40,028 nt of DNA, taken from positions 1 through 40,028 of the forward strand of contig NZ_LDTF01000070.1 of NCBI RefSeq assembly GCF_001477495.1, read 5' to 3'. Shown in pieces: positions 26,490 to 34,415 of the stretch (position 1 is the first letter of the stretch; every line of letters starts with the position of its first letter). The translations under genes and the position numbers were made by a program. Under the pieces are notes generated by a model. That model searched no databases and had not been told where the DNA came from. It worked only from the letters and a program-made list of their open reading frames with translations. The stretch is from Sphingomonas yabuuchiae (GTDB taxonomy: Bacteria; Pseudomonadota; Alphaproteobacteria; Sphingomonadales; Sphingomonadaceae).

Positions 26490-27269
26490 TCAGGACACAA
26501 ACTGTTCCATCGTGATGCGGTCGTCGAGCGCATGTTCGGGGTCGAACATCAGCGTCAGTTCGCGCGAACGGTCCATGCAGATATCGACCTGCGCCACGTC
26601 GCGCACCTCGCGCTGGTCGGCGACGGCCGACACCGGGCGCTTGCCGGGGTCGAGGACCTTGATCGAGATGCGCGCCTTGTCGGGCAGGATCGCGCCGCGC
26701 CAGCGCCGGGGGCGGAAGGGGCTGATCGGGGTCAGCGCGATCAACGCCGAGCCGAGCGGCAGGATGGGCCCCTGGGCCGAGAAATTATAGGCGGTCGATC
26801 CGGCCGGCGTGGCGGCCAAGATGCCGTCGCACGCCAGTTCGGGCAGGACGATGCGTTCGTTGACCATGACTTCCAACTTGGCGGTCTGGCGGGTTTCGCG
26901 CAGTAGCGAGACCTCGTTGATCGCGGGCAGGGTATGGACGCGACCATCGATGCCGGTGGCGGTCATCTTCAGCGGGGTGACCCGGAACGGCTTGGCACGG
27001 GCCAGCCGGTCCTCCAGTCCATAACCGCGCCATTCGTTCATCAGGAAGCCGACCGTGCCCAGGTTCATGCCGAACACCGGCACGGCCCCGCGCCGCCGCT
27101 CCAGCATGCGGTGCAGCGTCTGGAGCATGAAGCCGTCACCGCCCAGCGCGATGACATAATCCGCCTCGTCGAAATCGACCCAGTCGGCGCTTTGCAGCAG
27201 GTCGGCGGCCGCGGTCTGGGCGGGCGCGGTGGGCGAGGCGACGAGCGCCCGCCGGACGGGGAGGGTCAT
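26490..27269 (-). CDS. nadK: NAD kinase
   Basis: Product of 259 residues, on the short side but normal for alphaproteobacterial forms. NAD kinase makes NADP from NAD and ATP. The GGDG motif (LGGDGFML, 42-49) binds the diphosphate, NEVSLLR supplies the conserved Asn-Glu, and DGILAATPAGSTAYNFSAQGP is the substrate loop. The ATG at 27269 overlaps the moaA stop by four bases (ATGA), so it is translated from the moaA mRNA. Downstream, on the same strand, lies tRNA-Asn with its own promoter. Confidence 0.96.
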   Translation of the reverse strand: MTLPVRRALVASPTAPAQTAAADLLQSADWVDFDEADYVIALGGDGFMLQTLHRMLERRRGAVPVFGMNLGTVGFLMNEWRGYGLEDRLARAKPFRVTPLKMTATGIDGRVHTLPAINEVSLLRETRQTAKLEVMVNERIVLPELACDGILAATPAGSTAYNFSAQGPILPLGSALIALTPISPFRPRRWRGAILPDKARISIKVLDPGKRPVSAVADQREVRDVAQVDICMDRSRELTLMFDPEHALDDRITMEQFVS

Positions 27270-28327
27270 CCGCCGGTCACGCTCATATGGCGCGACACGG
27301 CCGGGGCCGATCCCGCCTCGATACGGAAGTCATGCCGGGCGGGCTTGGCCGCCAGCCCCAGATCGATCGCCGTATCCAGCGCCTCGATGCCCCCGTTCCG
27401 CAGCGCGGCCTTTAAATCCACCTGATCCTCATGACCCAGGCACATATACAGCTTGCCCTCGGTCGTCAGCCTCACGCGGTTGCACCCGTCGCAAAAATTC
27501 GCAGTGAGGGGGGAGATCAGGCCCAGCCGGGTCTCGCTGCCCTCCACCTGCCAGTAGCGGGCGGGGCCGCCCGTGCGATGCCCGGCGCGGACCAGCGGGA
27601 ATTCCGCCGCCAGCCGATCGAACACGGTGGTCAGCGGCAGGAAGCGATCCACCCGGTCCTCATCGATCGCGCCCAGCGGCATCGTCTCGATAAGGGACAA
27701 GTCCAATCGCTCCGAAACGCACCATGATAGCATCGAAGCGATTTCGTCTTCGTTCATCCCCTTGAGCGCGACCATGTTGATCTTGATCGCAAGCCCGGCG
27801 TCGCGCGCGGAAAGGATGCCATGGATCACCTGACCGACATCGCCGTGCCGGGTGATATGGCGAAACCGTTCGGGGTCGCGGCTGTCCAGGCTGACATTGA
27901 TCCGGCGCACGCCCGCATCGACCAGCGCCCGCGCATGATCGGCCAGCCGGGTGCCGTTGGTGGTCATGGTCAGTTCGTCCAGGCCGTGCCCGACATGGCC
28001 GCCCAGCCGCTTGACCAGATCGACGACATCGCGCCGGACCAGCGGTTCGCCGCCCGACAGGCGGATACGCGTCACGCCGCGCGCGATGAACCGCTCGGCG
28101 ATGATCGCGATCTCGTCCAGGCTGAGCAGCTTGGCGCGGGGCAGGAAGGTCATCTGCTCGGCCATGCAATAGCGACAGCGCAGGTCGCAGCGGTCGGTGA
28201 CCGAGATGCGCAGATAGCGGATCGTTCGGCCATGCCGGTCGACCAGCGACCCGTCGGCCGGGCGCCGATCCGTCACAGCGACGGCATCCGCGTTATCGGA
28301 CGAAATATCGGCACGTCCCATTGTCAT
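27266..28327 (-). CDS. moaA: GTP 3',8-cyclase (molybdenum cofactor biosynthesis MoaA)
   Basis: Product of 353 residues. MoaA is the radical-SAM enzyme that, with MoaC, converts GTP to cyclic pyranopterin monophosphate. The first [4Fe-4S] motif is CDLRCRYC (Cys47, Cys51, Cys54). The SAM/GGEP motif is RLSGGEPLVRRD. The C-terminal cluster cysteines are in FCDGCNRVRLTTEGKLYMC. The chain ends SVTGG; the double Gly tail inserts into the active site in known MoaA proteins. The N-terminus is longer than in E. coli. I chose ATG 28327; ATG 28321 and a TTG at 28357 are alternatives. No other mo-genes are present in the window; its only partner is nadK. Confidence 0.95.
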   Translation of the reverse strand: MTMGRADISSDNADAVAVTDRRPADGSLVDRHGRTIRYLRISVTDRCDLRCRYCMAEQMTFLPRAKLLSLDEIAIIAERFIARGVTRIRLSGGEPLVRRDVVDLVKRLGGHVGHGLDELTMTTNGTRLADHARALVDAGVRRINVSLDSRDPERFRHITRHGDVGQVIHGILSARDAGLAIKINMVALKGMNEDEIASMLSWCVSERLDLSLIETMPLGAIDEDRVDRFLPLTTVFDRLAAEFPLVRAGHRTGGPARYWQVEGSETRLGLISPLTANFCDGCNRVRLTTEGKLYMCLGHEDQVDLKAALRNGGIEALDTAIDLGLAAKPARHDFRIEAGSAPAVSRHMSVTGG

Positions 28328-28404
28328 GACGGTAGCCCCATGGCGGGACGCGAACAAGACGGATTGCCGTTGGTGATCCCAGTGGCGGTGGATAGGGTGC
28401 GCCC

Positions 28405-30114
28405 ATGACGCAGGATGAATTCGGTTTTAACGCCCACCGCAGGGGAACGGCGATCTTTGCGCTTTCGTTCCGTCATCCTGCGATGCTGGACGAAGCGATC
28501 ATCCGTGGCGGCTGGGCGATCTGGTCGATGGCGCCGCGCGACGGCGATCATCCGTCGGGCGATATGCTGGTCAGCGCCTTTCTGGCCAGCGAGGCGCGCG
28601 TCGCCCTGATCGATGCGCGGGGTGAAGGCGATTCCGGGCTCCGTGCGGCGCAGGCATTGGGGGCGGTGATCGCCGCGACGGGGGCCGCCATGCTGGTATC
28701 GGTGCCCGATTCGGACCCTGATACGCTGGACGCGTTCCTCGCGGCGGGAGCCACCCATATTCTGGAGCCCGATGCGGGCGAACCCATGGTCCATGCGGCG
28801 CTCAGACTGGCCGAGCGCCATGCCCGCCGGACGCTCGACGTACGGCGACGCCGCACCCATGCGGACGGCGAAGTGGGCGAAATCCATCGTTGGGTCGCCG
28901 ATATCCTGGATCGGGGCGAGCCCTGCGTCGCGATCGTCGTGTCGCTGTCGCGGCTGGACCTGATCAACGCCGCCCATGGCCGACCGGCGGGCAATATGCT
29001 GTTGCGCGGGGTCGAGGCGCGGATGCAGGCAGTCGCGGCCGAGGCATTCGGAGACCGGGCAATCGTCGCCCGGTCGGGCGGTGCGGAGTTCGTCATGGCG
29101 GGCGTCGCCGATGGCCGACAGGCTCGGACCATTGCCGAAACGCTCGAGACACTGCTGGCCCAGCCCGTACAGGCGGGCGCGGTGCCGATCCGACTGGGCG
29201 TCCGGCTCGGTCTGTCTGAGGCGCGTCCCCATGAGGATCCCGCCAGCCTGCTCGCCCGGGCGGGTGAGGCACTGGCCCAGGCGCAGGCGAGTGACGGCGC
29301 GATGCTGCGCTTCGCCCATCCCGGCGATGTGGCGCCTTTGGACGTGCTGGCCGCCGACCTCCACCACGCCATCGAGCGGGGCGAGATCGATATCGTCTTC
29401 CAGCCGCAGGTCGCCATCCGCACCGGGCGTATCACCGGTGTCGAGGCGCTGGCCCGCTGGCGGCATCCGACCCTGGGGCCGCTGGGCGCCGACCCCCTTT
29501 TTGCTGCGGCCGAGCGTGCCGATCTGGGGTTGGCGCTGTCCGACCATATCCAGCAGGTCGCCCTGCAACGCGCGGCCCGCTGGCCCGCGCGGCTGTCGCA
29601 CCTGCGCCTGTCGATCAACGTGACCGCCGCCGATATCGGTCGGGCCGGTTTCGCCCGCATCTTTCTCGACCGCGTGGCGGCCAGCGGCTTTCCGATCGCG
29701 CGGCTGACCGTCGAGATCACCGAGACCGGACTGATCCGCGAACTGGACCGCGCCGCGCAGGTGCTCGACACGCTGCGGGCGAAGGGCGTGCGGGTGGCGA
29801 TCGACGATTTCGGCACCGGCTATTCCAGCCTGGCCTATCTCACCAGTCTGCCCATCGATTATCTCAAGATCGACCGCGCCCTGGTGACCGAGGTCGATGG
29901 AACGCGGCGCGACCGGGTGGTCGTTCGCGGGATCATTCGTATCGCGGCGCAACTCGGCATGGGAATCATCGCCGAGGGGGTGGAAACGGAAGCGCAGGCC
30001 CAGTTGCTCGGACGACTGGGCTGCGAAACCTATCAGGGTTTCCTGTGTGCCGCGCCGCTGGACGAAAAGGCGTTGCAGGCAATGGTCGAGGAGGAAATGG
30101 AATGCGCGGCCTGA
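28405..30114 (+). CDS. EAL-domain c-di-GMP phosphodiesterase with degenerate GGDEF domain
   Basis: Product of 569 residues, cytoplasmic. Residues 1-140 resemble a receiver-like fold without a clear phospho-acceptor Asp. At 150-310 is a GGDEF-type domain with GGAEF (225-229) in place of GG(D/E)EF, so cyclase activity is unlikely, although GTP binding may remain. At 320-560 is an EAL domain with the core residues present: EALAR (347-351), the Asn of NVTAADIG, the Glu of EITETGLI, DDFGTGYSS (467-475), DYLKID and EGVETEAQ. It should hydrolyse c-di-GMP, with the GGDEF domain as a possible regulatory site. It diverges from moaA. Its 3' end overlaps the next gene by 13 bases, where the next ATG lies inside the final Glu-Cys-Ala-Ala codons. 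Confidence 0.92.
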   Translation: MTQDEFGFNAHRRGTAIFALSFRHPAMLDEAIIRGGWAIWSMAPRDGDHPSGDMLVSAFLASEARVALIDARGEGDSGLRAAQALGAVIAATGAAMLVSVPDSDPDTLDAFLAAGATHILEPDAGEPMVHAALRLAERHARRTLDVRRRRTHADGEVGEIHRWVADILDRGEPCVAIVVSLSRLDLINAAHGRPAGNMLLRGVEARMQAVAAEAFGDRAIVARSGGAEFVMAGVADGRQARTIAETLETLLAQPVQAGAVPIRLGVRLGLSEARPHEDPASLLARAGEALAQAQASDGAMLRFAHPGDVAPLDVLAADLHHAIERGEIDIVFQPQVAIRTGRITGVEALARWRHPTLGPLGADPLFAAAERADLGLALSDHIQQVALQRAARWPARLSHLRLSINVTAADIGRAGFARIFLDRVAASGFPIARLTVEITETGLIRELDRAAQVLDTLRAKGVRVAIDDFGTGYSSLAYLTSLPIDYLKIDRALVTEVDGTRRDRVVVRGIIRIAAQLGMGIIAEGVETEAQAQLLGRLGCETYQGFLCAAPLDEKALQAMVEEEMECAA

Positions 30115-30533
30115 CGATCGCGGCAGCCTTTATGTTGCCGCCGATGGCAGTCCATGCCGCGGCCCCGGTCGCCGATCCGGCCGAAACCGCAATCCGGTCG
30201 GTGATGCTGGAAAGCGCGCAAGGGTGGAATGCGGGCGATCTGGACCGCTTCATGGCCCTCTATGCGCCCGATGCGGTGTTCGTCGGCAGCAAGGAGCTGA
30301 TCCAGGGAAAGCCCGCTATTGCCGAGAGTTATCGCAAGAGCTTTACCGGTGGCGCGAACAGTCGCGGCCAGCTTCGCTTCGACTTTCTCCATCTCAAGCG
30401 GATCGGCGACCGCCGCATTCTTTTTGCCCGCTGGAACCTGTCGGGCGGCGCAAAGACCGAGAGCGGGATGACCACCCTGGTCTTCGAGCGCCGCGCCGAT
30501 GGTTGGAAGATCGTCTCCGATCATAGCAGTTGA
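30102..30533 (+). CDS. Exported NTF2-like (SnoaL/DUF4440-type) protein
   Basis: Product of 143 residues. The signal peptide (MRGLTIAAAFMLPPMAVHAA) is followed by an NTF2/SnoaL fold: ETAIRSVMLESAQGWNAGDLDRFMALYAPDAVFVGSKE, a helical KPAIAESYRKSF segment and the strand SGMTTLVFERRADGWKIVSDHSS. Secreted members with this pattern are annotated as SgcJ/EcaC-family or DUF4440 proteins; the ligand or reaction is unknown. ATG 30102 has GAGGAGGAAATGG upstream and overlaps the end of the EAL gene, so the two are coupled. It converges on mfd with only 15 bases between the stops. Confidence 0.85.
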   Translation: MRGLTIAAAFMLPPMAVHAAAPVADPAETAIRSVMLESAQGWNAGDLDRFMALYAPDAVFVGSKELIQGKPAIAESYRKSFTGGANSRGQLRFDFLHLKRIGDRRILFARWNLSGGAKTESGMTTLVFERRADGWKIVSDHSS

Positions 30534-30548
30534 TCAGCGGCGGGACGA

Positions 30549-33500
30549 TCACCCCGCCGCCTTCGCCAATCCCTTCGACAATTGCAGCGCACCGTGCAGC
30601 CGCGCCTTGGCATCCGGCCAGGCGCGGTTGAGCACCAGCTTGCCGTCCGGGCGCAGCTTGGCGAGTTCGCCCAGCCGCTCGACATAGGCGAACAGCCCGT
30701 CGACATTGGGCGGGCGGTTGTCGTGGAAGGCGACCAGCACACCGCGCGGGCCGACATCCATCTTGGCGATGCAGGCCTTCTTGGCGTTCAGCTTGATCTT
30801 GATGACCTGGATCAGATTGTCGGTCGCTTCCGGCAAAGGCCCGAACCGGTCGATCATCTCGGCGGCGAATTCCTCCACTTCGCTGTGCTTTTCGAGGTCG
30901 TTGAGACGGCGATACAGCCCCATGCGCAGGTCCAGATCGGGGACGTAATCGTCGGGGATCAGGATGGGGGCGTCGACGGTGATCTGGGGCGAGAAGTCGC
31001 GCTTCTTCTCGAACGCGCCGCCCGCCTTGGCCTCCAGGATCGCCTCTTCCAGCATCGACTGGTAGAGTTCGTAGCCGACCTCCTTGATATGCCCCGACTG
31101 TTCGTCGCCGAGCAGGTTGCCCGCGCCGCGAATGTCGAGGTCATGGCTGGCCAGCTGGAAGCCCGCGCCCAGCGAGTCGAGGTCGGACAGCACCTTCAAC
31201 CGCTTCTCGGCCGCCTCGGTCATCATCCGCTCGGGCGGCGTGACCATATAAGCATAGGCGCGAGTCTTCGACCGGCCGACCCGCCCGCGCAGCTGATAGA
31301 GCTGGGCCAGGCCGAAGCGGTCGGCGCGGTTGACGATCATCGTGTTCGCGGACGGAATGTCGATGCCGCTCTCGATGATGGTGGTGGACACCAGCACCTC
31401 GAACTTGCGGTCGTAGAAAGCGGACATGCGCTCTTCGACCTCGGTCGCCGACATCTGGCCGTGGGCGACGACATAGCGAACCTCTGGCACCTCCTTGCGC
31501 AGATATTCCTCGATATCCGGAAGGTCGGCGACGCGCGGGGTGACGAGGAAGCTCTGCCCGCCGCGATAATGTTCGCGCAGCAGCGCCTCGCGAAGGACCA
31601 CCGGGTCCCAGGGCATGACATAGGTGCGCACCGCGAGGCGATCGACCGGCGGCGTCTGGATCACCGACAGCTCGCGCAGCCCCGACATCGCCATTTGCAG
31701 CGTGCGCGGGATCGGCGTGGCGGTCAGGGTCAGCATATGGACGTCGGCCTTCAGCGCCTTCAACCGCTCCTTGTGGGTCACGCCGAACCGTTGTTCTTCA
31801 TCCACGATGACGAGGCCCAGCCGCTTGAACTCGACATTCTTGGCGAGCAGCGCATGGGTGCCGACCACGATGTCGATATCGCCCGACGCGGCACCGTCCT
31901 TGGTCCGCTTCGCCTCGGTCGCGGTGACCAAGCGGGAGAGGCGGCCGATCTTGATTGGGAAGCCCTCGAACCGCGCGACGAAATTGTTGTAATGCTGTCG
32001 CGCGAGGAGCGTGGTCGGACAGACGACCGCCACCTGCATCCCCGCCATAGCGGCGACGAAGGCGGCGCGGAGCGCGACTTCGGTCTTGCCGAAGCCGACA
32101 TCGCCGACGATCAGCCGGTCCATCGGCTTGCCCGCGGTCAGGTCGCCCAGCACATCGTCGATAGCGCGGTCCTGATCGTCGGTTTCCTCATAAGGGAAGC
32201 GGTCGACGAATGCCGGATAGCCCGCGCTGTCGGGCTCGGCCACCTCGCCGGGGCGCAACGCGCGTTCGGCGGCGACGGCGATCAGCTCACCCGCGATCTC
32301 GCGGATGCGCTCCTTCATCTTCGCCTTGCGCCGCTGCCACGCCTCGCCGCCCAGACGGTCGAGCGTCGCCCCGTCCTCGCCCGAGCCGTAGCGGGTCAGG
32401 ACTTCGAGATTCTCAACCGGCACATAGAGCTTGTCGCCGCCCGCATAGGACAAAGCGACGCAGTCATGCGGGCTTTTGCCGACGGGGATCGAGGTCAGTC
32501 CCTCATAGCGGCCGATGCCATGGTCCGAATGGACCACCAGATCGCCGGGCGAAAGCGTCGCAAGCTCGGCCAGAAACGCATCGGCCGACTTACGCCGCTT
32601 CTGCCGCCGGATCAGCCGGTCGCCCAGCATGTCCTGTTCGGTCAGCACCGCAATGCCCGGTGCGGTAAAGCCATGGTCGAGCGGCAGGACGACCAGCGCG
32701 ACGCCGAAGCTCTTCGACGTATCGGCGATGCCCAGCGCTTCCTGCCAGGTCTCGGCCGCCTTGGCGCCCTTCAGCCCATGGTCCTTCAGCAGGCTGCCGA
32801 GCCGTTCGCGCGCGCCGACCGAATAGCTGGCGAGGACAGGCTTGCGGCCTTCCTTGCGCAAGCCTTCGACATGATCGACCACAGCCTCATAGATATTGGC
32901 GTGGACGGCGCGTTCGGGCGCGAAGTCACGCGCGCCATCGACCTCGAAATCGAGGACGGTCGCGCTTTGCGGCTCATGGAAGGGCGAGACGAGATGCGCG
33001 GTCGCGGCCTCCAGCCCTTCGCCCCATTCCTTGTCCGTGAGGTAGAGCGCCTTGGCGGGCAGGGGGCGGAAGCTGCCCGGCTGCGCGGCCTCGGCGCGTT
33101 TGCGGTTCTCATAATAATCCGCCACCGCCTCGAATCGCGCGGTTGCCGCCGCGGTCACGCCGCTGTCGCGCACCACCACCGCAGCCTCGCCGAGATGGTC
33201 GAACAGCGTCGACAGCTTCTCTTCGAACAGCGGCAGCCAATGCTCCATGCCCGCCATGCGCCGCCCCTCCGACACCGCCTGATACAGCGGGTCCCCGGTC
33301 GCCGTCGCGCCGAAGGTTTCGCGGTAGCGGGTACGAAAGCGCTTGATCGATTCCTCGTCGAGCAGCGCTTCGGAGGCGGGGAGCAGGGTGAAGCCCTCGA
33401 CCCGGCCCGTCGTCCGCTGGTCGGCGGGGTCGAAAGTGCGGACACTCTCGATCTCGTCGCCGAAGAAATCGAGGCGCAGCGCCTGTTCCTCGCCGCTGGG

Positions 33501-34016
33501 GAACAGGTCGACCAGCCCGCCGCGCACCGCGAATTCGCCCTGGTCGTGCACCGTCTCGGTACGGACATAGCCGTTCGCCTGGAGCAGCGCCGACAGCTTT
33601 TCCAGCCCGATCCGCTCACCCGGTGCAAGACGCGCGACCAGCTGGCGGATGCGGAACGGCGTCAGCACGCGCTGCGTCGCGGCGTTCGCGGTGGTCAGGA
33701 CGAGTTGCGGCGTCTTGGGCTTGGCCTGAAGCCGGTGGAGCCCCGCGATCCGCTCCGCCATGACGCGCAAGGTGGGCGAGGCGCGGTCATAGGGCAGGCA
33801 GTCCCAGGCCGGGATCTGCAACACCTCCAGCTCGGGCGCAAAATAGGTCGCGGTCGAGGCCAGTTCGCGCATCTGCGCTTCGTCGGCGCAGATGAAGACC
33901 GCGCGCGTTGTCGCGGCGCGCGCCAGATCGGCGAGCAGCACGGGCAGGAACCCCGCCGGAACGCCCGACAGGGTCAGCGGGCTCTTGGCGGTCAGGATCG
34001 TCTTGATATCGGGCAT
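30549..34016 (-). CDS. mfd: Transcription-repair coupling factor Mfd
   Basis: Product of 1,155 residues, the usual length. Mfd frees stalled RNA polymerase at lesions and recruits UvrA. Order of parts: a UvrB-like N-terminal region (1-350, including the UvrA-binding stretch), the RNA-polymerase-interaction (CarD-like) domain near 480-560 with DLVVHSDHGIGRYEGL, then the RecG-like translocase. Walker A is GDVGFGKTE (Lys644) and the DEEQ box is at 739-742 (VIVDEEQRFGVTHKE). LTATPIPRTL and the TRG motif with GRVGRSKTRAYAY follow. The C-terminal D7 domain ends the chain. ATG 34016 is the start. sdhE lies 52 bases upstream on the same strand, so they may share a transcript; recG, a related translocase, is divergent from sdhE. 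Confidence 0.97.
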   Translation of the reverse strand: MPDIKTILTAKSPLTLSGVPAGFLPVLLADLARAATTRAVFICADEAQMRELASTATYFAPELEVLQIPAWDCLPYDRASPTLRVMAERIAGLHRLQAKPKTPQLVLTTANAATQRVLTPFRIRQLVARLAPGERIGLEKLSALLQANGYVRTETVHDQGEFAVRGGLVDLFPSGEEQALRLDFFGDEIESVRTFDPADQRTTGRVEGFTLLPASEALLDEESIKRFRTRYRETFGATATGDPLYQAVSEGRRMAGMEHWLPLFEEKLSTLFDHLGEAAVVVRDSGVTAAATARFEAVADYYENRKRAEAAQPGSFRPLPAKALYLTDKEWGEGLEAATAHLVSPFHEPQSATVLDFEVDGARDFAPERAVHANIYEAVVDHVEGLRKEGRKPVLASYSVGARERLGSLLKDHGLKGAKAAETWQEALGIADTSKSFGVALVVLPLDHGFTAPGIAVLTEQDMLGDRLIRRQKRRKSADAFLAELATLSPGDLVVHSDHGIGRYEGLTSIPVGKSPHDCVALSYAGGDKLYVPVENLEVLTRYGSGEDGATLDRLGGEAWQRRKAKMKERIREIAGELIAVAAERALRPGEVAEPDSAGYPAFVDRFPYEETDDQDRAIDDVLGDLTAGKPMDRLIVGDVGFGKTEVALRAAFVAAMAGMQVAVVCPTTLLARQHYNNFVARFEGFPIKIGRLSRLVTATEAKRTKDGAASGDIDIVVGTHALLAKNVEFKRLGLVIVDEEQRFGVTHKERLKALKADVHMLTLTATPIPRTLQMAMSGLRELSVIQTPPVDRLAVRTYVMPWDPVVLREALLREHYRGGQSFLVTPRVADLPDIEEYLRKEVPEVRYVVAHGQMSATEVEERMSAFYDRKFEVLVSTTIIESGIDIPSANTMIVNRADRFGLAQLYQLRGRVGRSKTRAYAYMVTPPERMMTEAAEKRLKVLSDLDSLGAGFQLASHDLDIRGAGNLLGDEQSGHIKEVGYELYQSMLEEAILEAKAGGAFEKKRDFSPQITVDAPILIPDDYVPDLDLRMGLYRRLNDLEKHSEVEEFAAEMIDRFGPLPEATDNLIQVIKIKLNAKKACIAKMDVGPRGVLVAFHDNRPPNVDGLFAYVERLGELAKLRPDGKLVLNRAWPDAKARLHGALQLSKGLAKAAG

Positions 34017-34068
34017 GGGGTTCCGAAGCTGGGGTCGTCGGGCAGGTGAACGGCTGAACTTGAATAAG

Positions 34069-34335
34069 TTACCGGGCGATCGGCACGAAATTCAGCGCGC
34101 GCATCCGCTGCATCACCGGGCCGTCCCACTCAGGCGGACAGGGCTGCGTACCGATCGCCCAGGCCATGATGTCGACATCCTGCTCCTCCAGCAGCGCCTC
34201 GAACCAGTCGAGTTCTTCCAGCGACAGCGTTTCATGATGCGCGTCGAAGAAGCCGCCGATCATCAGGTCGGCTTCCTTGGTGCCGCGATGCCATGCGCGA
34301 AAGCGAAGGCGCTTGATACGGGTTTCGTGGTCCAT
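34069..34335 (-). CDS. sdhE: FAD assembly factor SdhE
   Basis: Product of 88 residues. SdhE promotes covalent attachment of FAD to the flavoprotein subunit of succinate dehydrogenase and related enzymes. The diagnostic RGxxE motif is HRGTKEAD (Arg17-Gly18-Thr19-Lys20-Glu21), inside RLRFRAWHRGTKEADLMIGG. The rest is the expected helical fold with LDWFEALLEEQDVDIMAWA. The frame starts at 34368, but the conserved start is ATG 34335 (MDHETRIKRLRFRAW). It lies upstream of mfd and diverges from recG over 80 bases, a grouping common in alphaproteobacteria. Confidence 0.95.
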   Translation of the reverse strand: MDHETRIKRLRFRAWHRGTKEADLMIGGFFDAHHETLSLEELDWFEALLEEQDVDIMAWAIGTQPCPPEWDGPVMQRMRALNFVPIAR

Positions 34336-34415
34336 GGGGTTCCGATCCAACGAGATTAACGCCCGCACGCTCTGGCGGCGTGCGGGGGCTTGAGGCTATA
34401 CGCACCCATCTAGTC

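Noticed and set aside
30582..34049. 1,155-codon frame antisense to mfd
   Set aside because: Mirror-frame artefact of high GC third positions; mfd on the other strand has all helicase motifs.
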